A stretch of DNA of 64,000 nucleotides from Christiangramia bathymodioli (lineage in GTDB: Bacteria > Bacteroidota > Bacteroidia > Flavobacteriales > Flavobacteriaceae): the NCBI GenBank assembly GCA_009735695.1, contig SRSL01000003.1, forward strand, positions 1 through 64,000, read 5' to 3'. The notes beneath the pieces were generated by a model. It was given only the letters and a program-made list of their open reading frames with translations. It was not told the DNA's origin and did no database searches. Below are positions 44,240 through 52,163 of the stretch, piece by piece (the stretch's first letter is position 1; each line of letters begins with the position of its first letter). The position numbers were made by a program, and so were the translations under genes.

Positions 44240-44830
44240 TTATTGATCATATTTTAGACCTTTTATAAGCAGGCTAACCAGCCACTGTAATCTAATATCC
44301 ATATTGTCCAAGGTACCATATAGGAGCATTTCTTTTTCTAAACTATTGAGAGCAGTACCCATGGCCATTGCCAAAAATTTAATATCATCATCGCTTATAG
44401 ATGCGATTTCATCATTCTCCAAAGCCCAGGTAAGAATGTTTGTGAAGATTTCATTTTCTAAATGCCTTATTTTAAAATATATTAAGTTATTGAGGTGGGG
44501 ATTCTGTTTTATATCTTCAACTAAAAATCTATATCCTTCTATTTTTTTGAATAGGCTATTGAGTTTACCGGCGACATATCCTGTTAAATTTTCCTCAATG
44601 CTGCGAGAGGGAGCAATTTTTGTTTTAGCAGGCTGTATAATAGTTAAATATTCAAGTAAGGCAACTTCCTCAAAGACTTCTTCTTTATTTTTAAAATAAT
44701 AATAAATAGTACTTCTTCCTTTGTTAGATGCATTTGCAATATCACTCATCGTAATTTGGCTGAAACCACGCTCTTTAAATACATTTTTTGATGAATTTAT
44801 AATATGTGCCTTTATTAAGTCGTTGTTCAT
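44240..44830 (-). CDS. TetR-family regulator at the head of the second efflux operon
   Basis: About 196 residues from the Met at 44830; the frame opens at 44866, but this start would place a perfect palindrome (44849-44866) inside the gene, whereas the Met at 44830 leaves it just upstream. HTH: SSKNVFKERGFSQITMSDIANASNKGRSTIYYYFKNKEEVFEEV. It is the first gene of the tetR-MFP-RND-tolC-pldA-cyclase-PAP2 series and probably an autorepressor. A separate TetR gene diverges from the same region at 45022. Confidence 0.88.
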   Translation of the reverse strand: MNNDLIKAHIINSSKNVFKERGFSQITMSDIANASNKGRSTIYYYFKNKEEVFEEVALLEYLTIIQPAKTKIAPSRSIEENLTGYVAGKLNSLFKKIEGYRFLVEDIKQNPHLNNLIYFKIRHLENEIFTNILTWALENDEIASISDDDIKFLAMAMGTALNSLEKEMLLYGTLDNMDIRLQWLVSLLIKGLKYDQ

Positions 44831-44848
44831 TTGACAAAATTTATAAAA

Positions 44849-44866
44849 TTGTCTAATTTTAGACAA
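44849..44866. promoter_or_regulatory. Palindromic TetR operator
   Basis: TTGTCTAA TT TTAGACAA: 8-bp arms with a 2-bp centre, a textbook TetR-type operator, 18 bp upstream of the chosen tetR start. Extra half-sites GACAA (44833-44837) and TTGTC (44878-44882) flank it, so more than one dimer may bind. Confidence 0.7.
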
Positions 44867-45021
44867 ATATAAATATATTGTCGAATCAATGGATTTTAAT
44901 CAGAGAATATCTTTAACTTTATTATGCTGATAAATTGAAGTTGGTAATTCCTGAATTATTTGAAACAATTAACTATAATAGGTTTTTAAAAAGCCTGCGA
45001 TGAATACTATAATTAAATAAA

Positions 45022-45585
45022 ATGACCCGATTGGAGGAGATATTGGAGGTTGCATGTAAACTCTATTACCAGCAAGGTATAAAATCAGTCTCTATGGATG
45101 ATATCGCGGAGAGTTTAGCTATCTCAAAAAAAACTTTGTATAACACAGTGAGTAATAAAAATGAGTTACTTAACCTGGTCACAAAAAATTTATCGTCTAT
45201 TTTCATAAAATCGTTGCATGATATTAGTGAAAGAAATAGTATTACGGAAAAAGAAAAATTAAAACATATAGCTAAATTTATTTTAATATTTACGTGTGAA
45301 AACGTTCTTTTTATTCACCAACTTAAAAATACCCATAGGAGGTTGTGGGTAGAATTAGAGTATGACCAACACACTGCTATTTTAAAAATTATGGGTCCTA
45401 TATATCAAGAATTACGAAAGGAGAAACTACTGAAAAGATCAGTGAACAAAGATTTGCTAAATTTCATTTTTCTAGGCATGTGTAAGGTTAAAAAGGATCA
45501 TTTAAACGCAATGGAAAGTTCACAAAAACGTATAGAGATTTCAGAACTATTAATTGACGGATTATTTGTTAACTTAGAAAATTAA
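45022..45585 (+). CDS. TetR-family regulator, divergent
   Basis: A 187-residue protein with N-terminal HTH LEEILEVACKLYYQQGIKSVSMDDIAESLAISKKTLYNTVSNKNELLNLV, like the regulator at 34054 (both have SMDDIA/TMDDIA and ISKKTLY). The C-terminal ligand domain is AT-rich and short. It diverges from the second efflux operon across about 190 bp holding the palindrome at 44849-44866, so it may share control of that promoter. Nothing follows it downstream for about 340 bp. Confidence 0.85.
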   Translation: MTRLEEILEVACKLYYQQGIKSVSMDDIAESLAISKKTLYNTVSNKNELLNLVTKNLSSIFIKSLHDISERNSITEKEKLKHIAKFILIFTCENVLFIHQLKNTHRRLWVELEYDQHTAILKIMGPIYQELRKEKLLKRSVNKDLLNFIFLGMCKVKKDHLNAMESSQKRIEISELLIDGLFVNLEN

Positions 45586-45924
45586 ATACTTACCTCTATA
45601 ATTATTATTCAAATAAATCCTGGGAAATCGTTTTTGTATGTCCAAAGAAGTACCTATTAAGTTTTAAATAAAATTGTACCCAAACAAATCAAAGCAAGCT
45701 TGTCCATTAGATTGTTCCGAACAATGAAATTAGGAATACTTTTGGCATCAAACGCTTTTATTTACTATTGTGATTGTATATAGAGGGGTCCAGCAAATCA
45801 AGAATTTTTTGTCAAAACTGAAACTACGGTTAGATATAACAAGTAATTTAAAAGTTCAGTAGATGGGAGAAACAGGGAAGATAGCTTTTTGCTAAAAAAA
45901 TTTATTGTAATAATTAATAATGCT
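45586..45924. other. Gene-free stretch before the peroxidase remnant
   Basis: About 340 bp, AT-rich, no gene that I can support. It contains TTTTTGTAT (45631-45639), a 9-bp match to the mnmE end that is too short to be called an attachment site. Confidence 0.5.
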
Positions 45925-46405
45925 ATGGAATCAGAATTTTATCAGCTACAAGCTAAAAAGCCCACTGGAGAAATTATTGAATTGAGAAATTTCGAAGGTA
46001 AAACAATATTGGTTGTTAATACGGCGACAAAATGTGGCCTTGCCCCACAATTTGACGGTTTAAGCACTACCAAAAGTATAAAGACAATGGGGTGGTTGTT
46101 TTAGGATTTCTCAGCGCGCAATTCCTGAACCAGGAACCTGAAACTAATATTACGGTATTGAAAGCTTGAAAAATTAATCACGGTGTTACCTTTTAGCTTA
46201 CCGATAAAATTGATGTAAACGGTAAGAACACTCATCCGGTATTCGCTTATCTCAAGAAGAGAAAAAGGAGGTTTTCTCGGGAAACCGTATCAAATGGTAT
46301 TTATCAAATTTTTAATCGATAAAAACGGTAACCCGGTTTGCCCTAACTGATAAACCTGAAACAATAGGAAAGGATATTTTGAAACTTATTGACAATCAGA
46401 ATTAG
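45925..46405 (+). pseudogene. Glutathione peroxidase pseudogene
   Basis: The first 60 residues from 45925 (ESEFYQLQAKKPTGEIIELRNFEGKTILVVNTATKCGLAPQFDGL) are a clear glutathione peroxidase N-terminus with the catalytic Cys in TKCG. The frame then breaks. Other frames continue the family pattern: KYKDNGVVVLGF near 46075-46112, then KIDVNGKNTHPVFAYLK near 46205-46255, NRIKWYLSNFLIDKNGNPV near 46283-46340 and DILKLIDNQ near 46373-46402. Several indels and a stop are needed, so the gene is dead. Intact relatives have about 160 residues, which fits the span. Confidence 0.8.
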
Positions 46406-46494
46406 CATATAGTATGCTTATTAAATAATATAACAGGAAAAATCGGTAATTAAGCATATTCGATCAATCGGTTATTAAGCCTGGCGATGATCAG

Positions 46495-46614
46495 TGAAAG
46501 AACAGCTCATTAAATTATCAAAGCATTTTGGAAACCTATGAAATTATAATTTCCTCAATATCTGTTGATTATGAGGCGTACAGAAAATTATTTGAGTTAA
46601 AGGCTTTACATTAA
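46495..46614 (+). pseudogene. C-terminal scrap of an unknown gene
   Basis: A short open stretch ends ILETYEIIISSISVDYEAYRKLFELKALH with a stop at 46612-46614. It looks protein-like, but has no start codon and is preceded by stops in frame. The rest of 46406-46647 holds nothing recognisable. Low confidence; it adds to the picture of a decayed zone. Confidence 0.3.
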
Positions 46615-46647
46615 TATATTTAATAATTAACACTTAAAAACAAAAAT

Positions 46648-47679
46648 ATGAAGTACAGACAATTAGGAAAATCAGGTTTGATGGTATCAGAACTTTGCTT
46701 AGGAGCCATGAGTTTTGGCGGCGAGGGCTACTGGAAAGTAGTAGGTAACCTGGATTACCCAGCCAGCAAAAAAATTGTGGATATGGCTCTTGATGCCGGC
46801 ATTAACTTTTTCGACACGGCCGATGTATATTCCCACGGTCAATCTGAAGAAATTCTGGGGAAAGCACTAAAAGAGAAGCGTAACGAAGTAGTGCTTGCCA
46901 CCAAAGTAAGGGGGCGGATGAGCAAGGATATCAATGATGTGGGCCTGTCCCGTAAACACATTATTGAGAGCTGTAATAATAGCCTAAAGAGATTAGGCAC
47001 GGACTATATCGACCTTTATGTGATGCACAGTTTTGATCCTATTACCCCGCTTGAAGAAACTTTGGGTGCTTTATCAGATTTGGTGCATCAGGGAAAAGTT
47101 AGGTATATTGGTGCCAGTAATTTCACAGCATGGCAGTTGATGAAAGCTTTGGCTATATCTAAAGAAAATCACTTTGAAAAATTTGTATCACTTCAAGCTA
47201 TCTATTCGTTGATTTCCAGGGATGTTGAATATGAATTGACGCCGCTGCTCGAAGATCAAGGTTTAGGATTGACCCCATGGTCGCCGCTTGGAGGTGGTTT
47301 CTTGACAGGAAAATATAGGAAAGACAAACCCATGCCCGAAGATTCCAGAAGAACCAATGAAGAGCAAAACTTTATCCCGATAGATGAGGAAAAAGCTTAT
47401 GTTATTGTAGATGCCCTGGAAGAAATTGCTAACAATCACAATGCGAGTATTGCGCAGGCAGCATTAAATTACCTGCTCAGAAAACCTGTGGTTTCTTCAG
47501 TGCTAGTGGGTGCTACCAAACCACACCAACTGGAAGATAACCTTAAAGCAACCGAATGGGAAATGAGTGCCGAGGAAGTAAGCCGCCTGGATGAATTAAG
47601 CAAATTAGACCCAATTTATCCACATTGGATGTTGCAATTCACTTACATGGACAGAACCAACACCGACAATTTCTTGTAA
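46648..47679 (+). CDS. Aldo/keto reductase
   Basis: A 343-residue NADPH-dependent oxidoreductase of the AKR superfamily (YghZ/potassium-channel-beta-like group). Catalytic tetrad elements are visible: Asp and Tyr in FFDTADVYSHGQSEEILGKAL (about 51-71), Lys in VLATKVRGR (about 81-89) and His in DLYVMHSFDP (about 121-130). The NADPH site appears as SLVGATKPHQLEDNLKA-like SVLVGATKPHQLEDN near 291. Substrate unknown. Followed by a hairpin and a thioesterase gene 79 bp downstream. Confidence 0.92.
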   Translation: MKYRQLGKSGLMVSELCLGAMSFGGEGYWKVVGNLDYPASKKIVDMALDAGINFFDTADVYSHGQSEEILGKALKEKRNEVVLATKVRGRMSKDINDVGLSRKHIIESCNNSLKRLGTDYIDLYVMHSFDPITPLEETLGALSDLVHQGKVRYIGASNFTAWQLMKALAISKENHFEKFVSLQAIYSLISRDVEYELTPLLEDQGLGLTPWSPLGGGFLTGKYRKDKPMPEDSRRTNEEQNFIPIDEEKAYVIVDALEEIANNHNASIAQAALNYLLRKPVVSSVLVGATKPHQLEDNLKATEWEMSAEEVSRLDELSKLDPIYPHWMLQFTYMDRTNTDNFL

Positions 47680-47704
47680 TTGTAATTGTTTGACCAACAG
47701 AATC

Positions 47705-47725
47705 CCCCGAGACTTTGCCTCGGGG
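47705..47725 (+). terminator. Hairpin after the aldo/keto reductase
   Basis: 7-bp stem CCCCGAG / CTCGGGG with a 7-nt loop, 26 bp after the stop. No T-run follows, so termination is only possible. Confidence 0.45.
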
Positions 47726-47758
47726 AATTCATTAATTTGAGATAAATCACACGTAAAA

Positions 47759-48229
47759 ATGAATAACATGAAAATTCCTGATGAATTTCAAAATTTAAAA
47801 CCTTATGATATGAGTTTGTACACATATTCATTTGTTTCAGGGAAACAACAGAATTACATAGATATACAATATTATCATGATGAAAGCTTGTTGAAATTCT
47901 ACGTCAGGGTTTTATTTCACGTTGAAACCCAGGGAGCCCTTGGAATTGTTCACGGTGGTGCCATTGCATCTGTAATGGATGAAGCCATGGGAGGGGTAGC
48001 CTTTTTAAATCATATGCCTGCTGTTACCGGGAACTTGACGCTAAATTATCACAGGCCATTACCGGTTGAAACCACCATGTATATGACTGCCACAATCGAA
48101 AAAACTGAAGGTAAAAAAGTCTATATCGCGGGAAAAATGTTTGATGGAGATGGGGTGCTTTTTGCCGAATCAGAAGGAATTTTTGTCAAAGTACCCCATG
48201 AAAGAATTGGTTTTACAAATAGCAAATAA
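47759..48229 (+). CDS. PaaI-type hotdog thioesterase
   Basis: A 156-residue hotdog-fold protein. The core pattern GALGIVHGGAIASVMDEAMGGVAF (about 60-83) with its acidic residue, then TGNLTLNYHRPLPVETTMYMTATIEKTEGKKVYIAGKMFDGDG, is that of PaaI/acyl-CoA thioesterases, which hydrolyse acyl- or phenylacetyl-CoA. A second Met three codons in is an alternative start. It is not evidently operonic with the flanking genes. About 240 bp with no recognisable gene separates it from the dioxygenase. Confidence 0.85.
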   Translation: MNNMKIPDEFQNLKPYDMSLYTYSFVSGKQQNYIDIQYYHDESLLKFYVRVLFHVETQGALGIVHGGAIASVMDEAMGGVAFLNHMPAVTGNLTLNYHRPLPVETTMYMTATIEKTEGKKVYIAGKMFDGDGVLFAESEGIFVKVPHERIGFTNSK

Positions 48230-48468
48230 AATTTTTGTCAATGAAGAAAATAATTATTCGTTATCGGCTACTGTAGAAGAGGCACTGTACCATTTAAGTG
48301 TTGTATGAACAATGAAATTATCTGGTTTACTTTCGCTGTGCACCGATTTTGAATACTTCAACGTTTGTAAACCTGCTGCGATGCACTAAAACAATTTAAA
48401 CACGAGGCTCAACCAACTAATAAGTGGGGAAACTGCGTTGAAAGCGATAAGAAAAAAAAGGACACAGA

Positions 48469-49278
48469 ATGGGAAAGTTACCCGTATATTTTATACCTCA
48501 TGGTGGTGGTCCGTGGCATGTAACTAAAAATGCCATGGGCGACCCTATTGGATATGATCGGTTAAGGAAATACCTTAAAAATTTTGGTGAGCAATACAGC
48601 CAAAAGATAAAAGCTATTCTTGTTGTTTCAGGACATTGGGAAGAGGATTTGCCGACGCTGCAATTCGGTTCAAATCCACATTTGCTATATGATTATTATG
48701 GCTTTCCTGAATCTACATATCATTTAAAATGGCCAGCTCCCGGTAATCCCGAATTGGCTGAACAGATTGAAAATCTATTTAAAGCAAGGAGGGTTAAAAC
48801 AAAAAGGGACTATGAAAGAGGCTTTGACCATGGAATATTTGTGCCTTTAATGATTGCTTTCCCAAAAGCCAATATTCCGGTGGTTCAGCTTTCCCTGGTC
48901 AATTCCTTTGACCCTGAAACGCATATAAACCTTGGCGAAGTGCTTGAACCTTTACGAAATGAAGGTGTGTTGATTATAGGTTCAGGAATGAGCTACCATA
49001 ATATGCAAGGGTTTATGTCGGGTAGTTCTTCAGCTACAGGTGTTTCAATGCAATTCGATGACTGGCTCACCCAGACAGTTGAGATAAATGATGCTAAAAA
49101 GCGAAATGAAATGCTCATTAACTGGAAGAATGTACCGAAAGCAAGAGAAAGCCATCCAAGAAGTGAACATCTGGCCCCACTGTTTGTAGTTGCCGGTGCT
49201 GCTGGCATTGATAAGGGTTCTCGTGATTATTCGGGATTGCTCATGGGTGTTAAAGTTTCAGGATATAAGTTTGGATAA
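48469..49278 (+). CDS. LigB/DODA-type extradiol ring-cleavage dioxygenase
   Basis: A 269-residue protein of the class III extradiol family (YgiD/4,5-DOPA dioxygenase group). Zinc or iron ligands are suggested by PHGGGPWHV (residues 9-17), VVSGHWEE (about 46-53), FDHGIFVPLM (about 116-125) and SEHLAPLFVV near 226. Substrate unknown; E. coli YgiD acts on DOPA. It ends 12 bp before the target duplication of the decayed IS element, so the insertion lies just behind this gene. Confidence 0.88.
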   Translation: MGKLPVYFIPHGGGPWHVTKNAMGDPIGYDRLRKYLKNFGEQYSQKIKAILVVSGHWEEDLPTLQFGSNPHLLYDYYGFPESTYHLKWPAPGNPELAEQIENLFKARRVKTKRDYERGFDHGIFVPLMIAFPKANIPVVQLSLVNSFDPETHINLGEVLEPLRNEGVLIIGSGMSYHNMQGFMSGSSSATGVSMQFDDWLTQTVEINDAKKRNEMLINWKNVPKARESHPRSEHLAPLFVVAGAAGIDKGSRDYSGLLMGVKVSGYKFG

Positions 49279-49298
49279 TTGATAAGAATTAAATTTTA

Positions 49299-50218
49299 TA
49301 GAGGCCAGTAGTTACTTATAATTTGTTTCTGATACGCCTTTCTATCGGCTTTGATCATTTTTTTCTATCAGGTTTCCTTGCTTTGGGAACAATCGCTCCT
49401 AAAGCAGAACTTGTTGAAATACCTGTAGATATCAAGGTTGTTCAACGAAGACTCCATGACTTTATCTGTGGTCTCATGGTATGCAGGGCCCTGAAGTTGG
49501 TTCCGTTCTTACTTTCTATCTAATCGATATCATAGGCCTTTGCAATGGATCTGTCTCCTTTCCATTTATCAGTGGTGACCTTTGCCTCCCTACTGATGTT
49601 GTTGACAAAGATTGTAGCGACTTTACCGAATGTTCGATGCGCATGGCTTACATGCGCCTGACCTTCCTTCTAGGTTAAGTTGTACGGCTTTGACCGCTTT
49701 CTTTTTCCTGCATAGTAGTTACGTTCTATCTTTCTCTTTTGGATAAAGCCCTGCAAGAACTCGTCCATGTGGGCCGTCTATAGGATAGTTTCCGTTGGAT
49801 TCCATAGCCTCCCTTACTTTTAATATGAAAAGAAAGGTGGTCTTTTAAGTCACGCCTTAGCGAACGCCCATATAGCTTGCCGATAGGCTCTTAGTACTGG
49901 TGGCCATCTCGAAACAGAGGAAGAACGTCTTGCGCACACCAAACTTCACTTTGTGGAAAAAGGTATTGGCAGTGGCCGATTTTATATGGAAGCATACATT
50001 GTAGACTCTTGAAAAACCCATTCTTTTTTGAAATGCTGTCATACCGCATTTCAAACATTCACATCCCTCTTTCGCCTTCAGATCCGCCAAGTATTCTTTG
50101 CAATCAAGTTCGGTTTTGAACCGATTGGAAAACTCTAAGAGGTTTTGCCCCTTGAAAATATCCATGAAAATCTTATTTTTATTAAAATCTAATTTAGGTA
50201 TTTATATACAGACCTCTA
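49299..50218 (-). mobile_element. Decayed IS1595-family insertion sequence with intact 8-bp target duplication
   Basis: A 920-bp element bounded by imperfect inverted ends: TAGAGGCCAGTA on the left and TAGAGGTCTGTA on the right strand. It is flanked by perfect direct repeats AAATTTTA at 49291-49298 and 50219-50226; 8 bp is the target-site length known for IS1595. Inside is a minus-strand transposase gene with many lesions. The right end lies only 10 bp before the DoxX-like start codon, so the insertion replaced the leader of that gene. Confidence 0.88.
49325..50165 (-). pseudogene. IS1595-family transposase, broken
   Basis: The first 102 codons from 50165 are open: FKGQNLLEFSNRFKTELDCKEYL, a zinc ribbon with CLKC, and KFGVRKTFFLCFEMATSTKSLSASYMGVR, a typical IS1595 start. 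A stop follows at once. Beyond it other frames keep family pieces, such as LKVREAMESNGNYP, the VNNISREAKVTTDKW region and ALHTM, down to about 49325. At least several stops and indels occur, so the protein cannot be made. Plus-strand open frames in 49323-49678 are the antisense of this gene. Confidence 0.85.
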
Positions 50219-50228
50219 AAATTTTAAA

Positions 50229-50591
50229 ATGATGAGTACTACAAAAACCTCAAAAACGAGAAAAATTGTTGCCTGGATAATAGCAGGCTTGTTAACAGCA
50301 CTTTATTTATATAGTGCAAGTGGGAAATTGTTTTTTCACCCCGAACAAATGGAACAAATGAACTTGGGAGATTGGCGTATTATTATCGCGCTAGGCGAAA
50401 TAGGCTCGGCTTTGCTGTTTCTCTTTCCAAAGACCAATCGATTTGGCACTTTGTTATTAAGCTCTTATATGGGTGGAGCAATTATTTTACACATGACAGG
50501 TGGGATGAGCTTAATAGTTCCATGTGTGGTGCTGGTTTTAGTTTGGGTAGTTTTTTATTTCAGGCATCCAGAGTTCTTTAATTTTAAGTAA
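50229..50591 (+). CDS. DoxX-like small membrane protein
   Basis: A 120-residue protein with four hydrophobic spans, resembling the DoxX_2/DoxX-like group: IVAWIIAGLLTALYLYSASGKLFFHPEQMEQMN, then LGEIGSALLFLFPKTNRFGTLLLSSYMGGAIILHMTGG. Proteins of this fold are found in quinone-linked or redox membranes but mostly lack a defined role. The Met at 50232 is an alternative start. The IS right end and its target duplication sit immediately upstream, so expression must rely on a promoter inside or created by the IS. Confidence 0.78.
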   Translation: MMSTTKTSKTRKIVAWIIAGLLTALYLYSASGKLFFHPEQMEQMNLGDWRIIIALGEIGSALLFLFPKTNRFGTLLLSSYMGGAIILHMTGGMSLIVPCVVLVLVWVVFYFRHPEFFNFK

Positions 50592-50689
50592 AATGAAGAT
50601 TGAAGATGAAATAAAAGATAAACTCTAGAACGAATATAATAAGGAGCTGATAAACCTGATATATACCTGAAAATAGTTGAGGTATAAGT

Positions 50690-50770
50690 TTTATCAGTAG
50701 CTAAAAAACACGGGCTTAAGAAGGAAACTCACCGGCATGCTTTGATAACGTATAGATTGTTATTTAAAGG
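50690..50770 (+). pseudogene. Probable scrap of a tyrosine recombinase
   Basis: One frame reads SVAKKHGLKKETHRHALITYRLLF, resembling the integrase box AKKAGIKKxVxPHxLRHSxATHLLE with several residues lost. Too short and mutated to be sure. The rest of 50592-50763 holds no gene. Confidence 0.3.
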
Positions 50771-51766
50771 CTTTGGTCTATTTCTATAAAAAAATAATAT
50801 TTAACAGTTTCGTCCGGTTTTAATGTGACAAGGTGGTGCTTTTTTTTGATATTTTTTGGAGAATCTTCAAAATCATGATGTGAAGACATAGGTTCAATAC
50901 AGACAAACGGATATCCCGGAGGGCTCCAAATATTGACATTCGGAAAATTACCCAGGATTAAACTTATGTATGGTTTTTTGCCAGATCTGGCCAGACCAAT
51001 TTTATTGATAGCTGGATCTTTGATGAAAATTCCAGTATTGGGAATCCTGGCATCATCAAGTCCAAGAGTGGTCTCATTGTGTAAAAAGGGGACTACCGAA
51101 TCTTTTAAAAGACCATTTTTAATAAGTTCTCTTTTGGCAGAAAGTGATTTAAAAAAAAAATAATTCATGTCTTTCTCTACCATTTGATTGACCGAGTGAC
51201 AGATTAAACCCCGGATGGCCTCCAAGTGCAAAATACATGCTGCGTTTATCGTTTATAGTGATAATATATTCGTTCAAAATGGTATTGCCAATCAATTTAT
51301 AGCGAACAAGAAGGTTAAACAAAAATGGGTAGTTTTCGTGCAAAACCTCTTCATTGGGAACAAAACTTAATATTGCCTCATCTTTAGATTTGTGCTCTAG
51401 GGTCATAAGACCCTCTTTTATGATTCCCATTTTTGGCATCTCGTATTTCAAATTCCGATAATAAAACTCATCATCCCTGAACCTGACATTGACTGGAAAC
51501 ATTATTGGTGCCTTATCGGGCCAATATTCACTATTTCCCTGCCATAGGTACTCCAACTTACTAATTTTGCCGTGTATGCTTTGGAGTTCAGCCCCTTGTT
51601 TGCTTATTGCCACCCTGATAGAATCATTTTCGAGCCAAAGCACTTCAGAAATCTGACCGTAGACTGAATCGACAAATGTCAAAAATGATAATAAAAAAAA
51701 CAATACTTTCAAGTCGGGCAGATTGCAACCCCACTTAATTGTCATATTTGAATTTGTTCGTTCCAT
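50764..51766 (-). pseudogene. Secreted aldose 1-epimerase-like gene, frameshifted at a T10 tract
   Basis: Two frames join into one galactose mutarotase-like protein of about 330 residues. The first (51766 to 51149) has a signal peptide (LKVLFFLLSFLTFVDSVYGQ), LQSIHGKISKLEYLWQGNSEYWP, and the catalytic His in FALGGHPGFN. After HELFFF it hits a stop; the other frame continues FFFKSLSAKRELIKNG and carries SPPGYPFVCIEPM to the end at 50764. The break is a run of ten A/T bases (51151-51160): nine would restore the frame. It may be true decay, a switchable tract, or a read error. Role: sugar anomer interconversion in the glycan locus. Confidence 0.82.
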
Positions 51767-52163
51767 CGTGTGAAAGTATTAGTAGCTCATAATAAGAATT
51801 TCAGCATAAGGACTGGACTTGGAAGCAAAAGAAAAAAAAGCGCAGACAAGCTGCGCTCCCTTAAAAAAACTAATTCAAAATCAACCTAATCATTTTATGA
51901 TTATCATATGTTTCTTTACTATATAGCTTACGCATTTAAGTAATGTGGATACGTAGGACAATTTCTAAAAATACGATTAAGGGCTATTGAACGACCCAGA
52001 TGTAAGATATCTGGATTCTTTATTGAAAACGGTTTCATTTCCATAAATTTAGGTTTGAAAATATGCTTGAACGCCAAAAATATTCTCTTAACATTAACAT
52101 GCAGTGCTTATTTAAAATTGAACAATTCATAGTTCTCATACCTTTATAATTTAATACATTCCA
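51767..52163 (-). other. Intergenic stretch with a terminator hairpin
   Basis: About 400 bp without a gene. A hairpin AGCGCA / TGCGCT (51839-51857) is followed on the minus strand by eight T, a likely terminator for transcription coming from the esterase gene. A second small palindrome CCAGAT/ATCTGG lies near 51996-52014. Confidence 0.65.

Noticed and set aside
45631-45639. TTTTTGTAT as another right attachment site
   Set aside because: Only 9 bp, low complexity, and no flanking similarity to mnmE.
49323-49678. Two plus-strand open frames beyond the dioxygenase gene
   Set aside because: They are antisense to the decayed IS1595 transposase.
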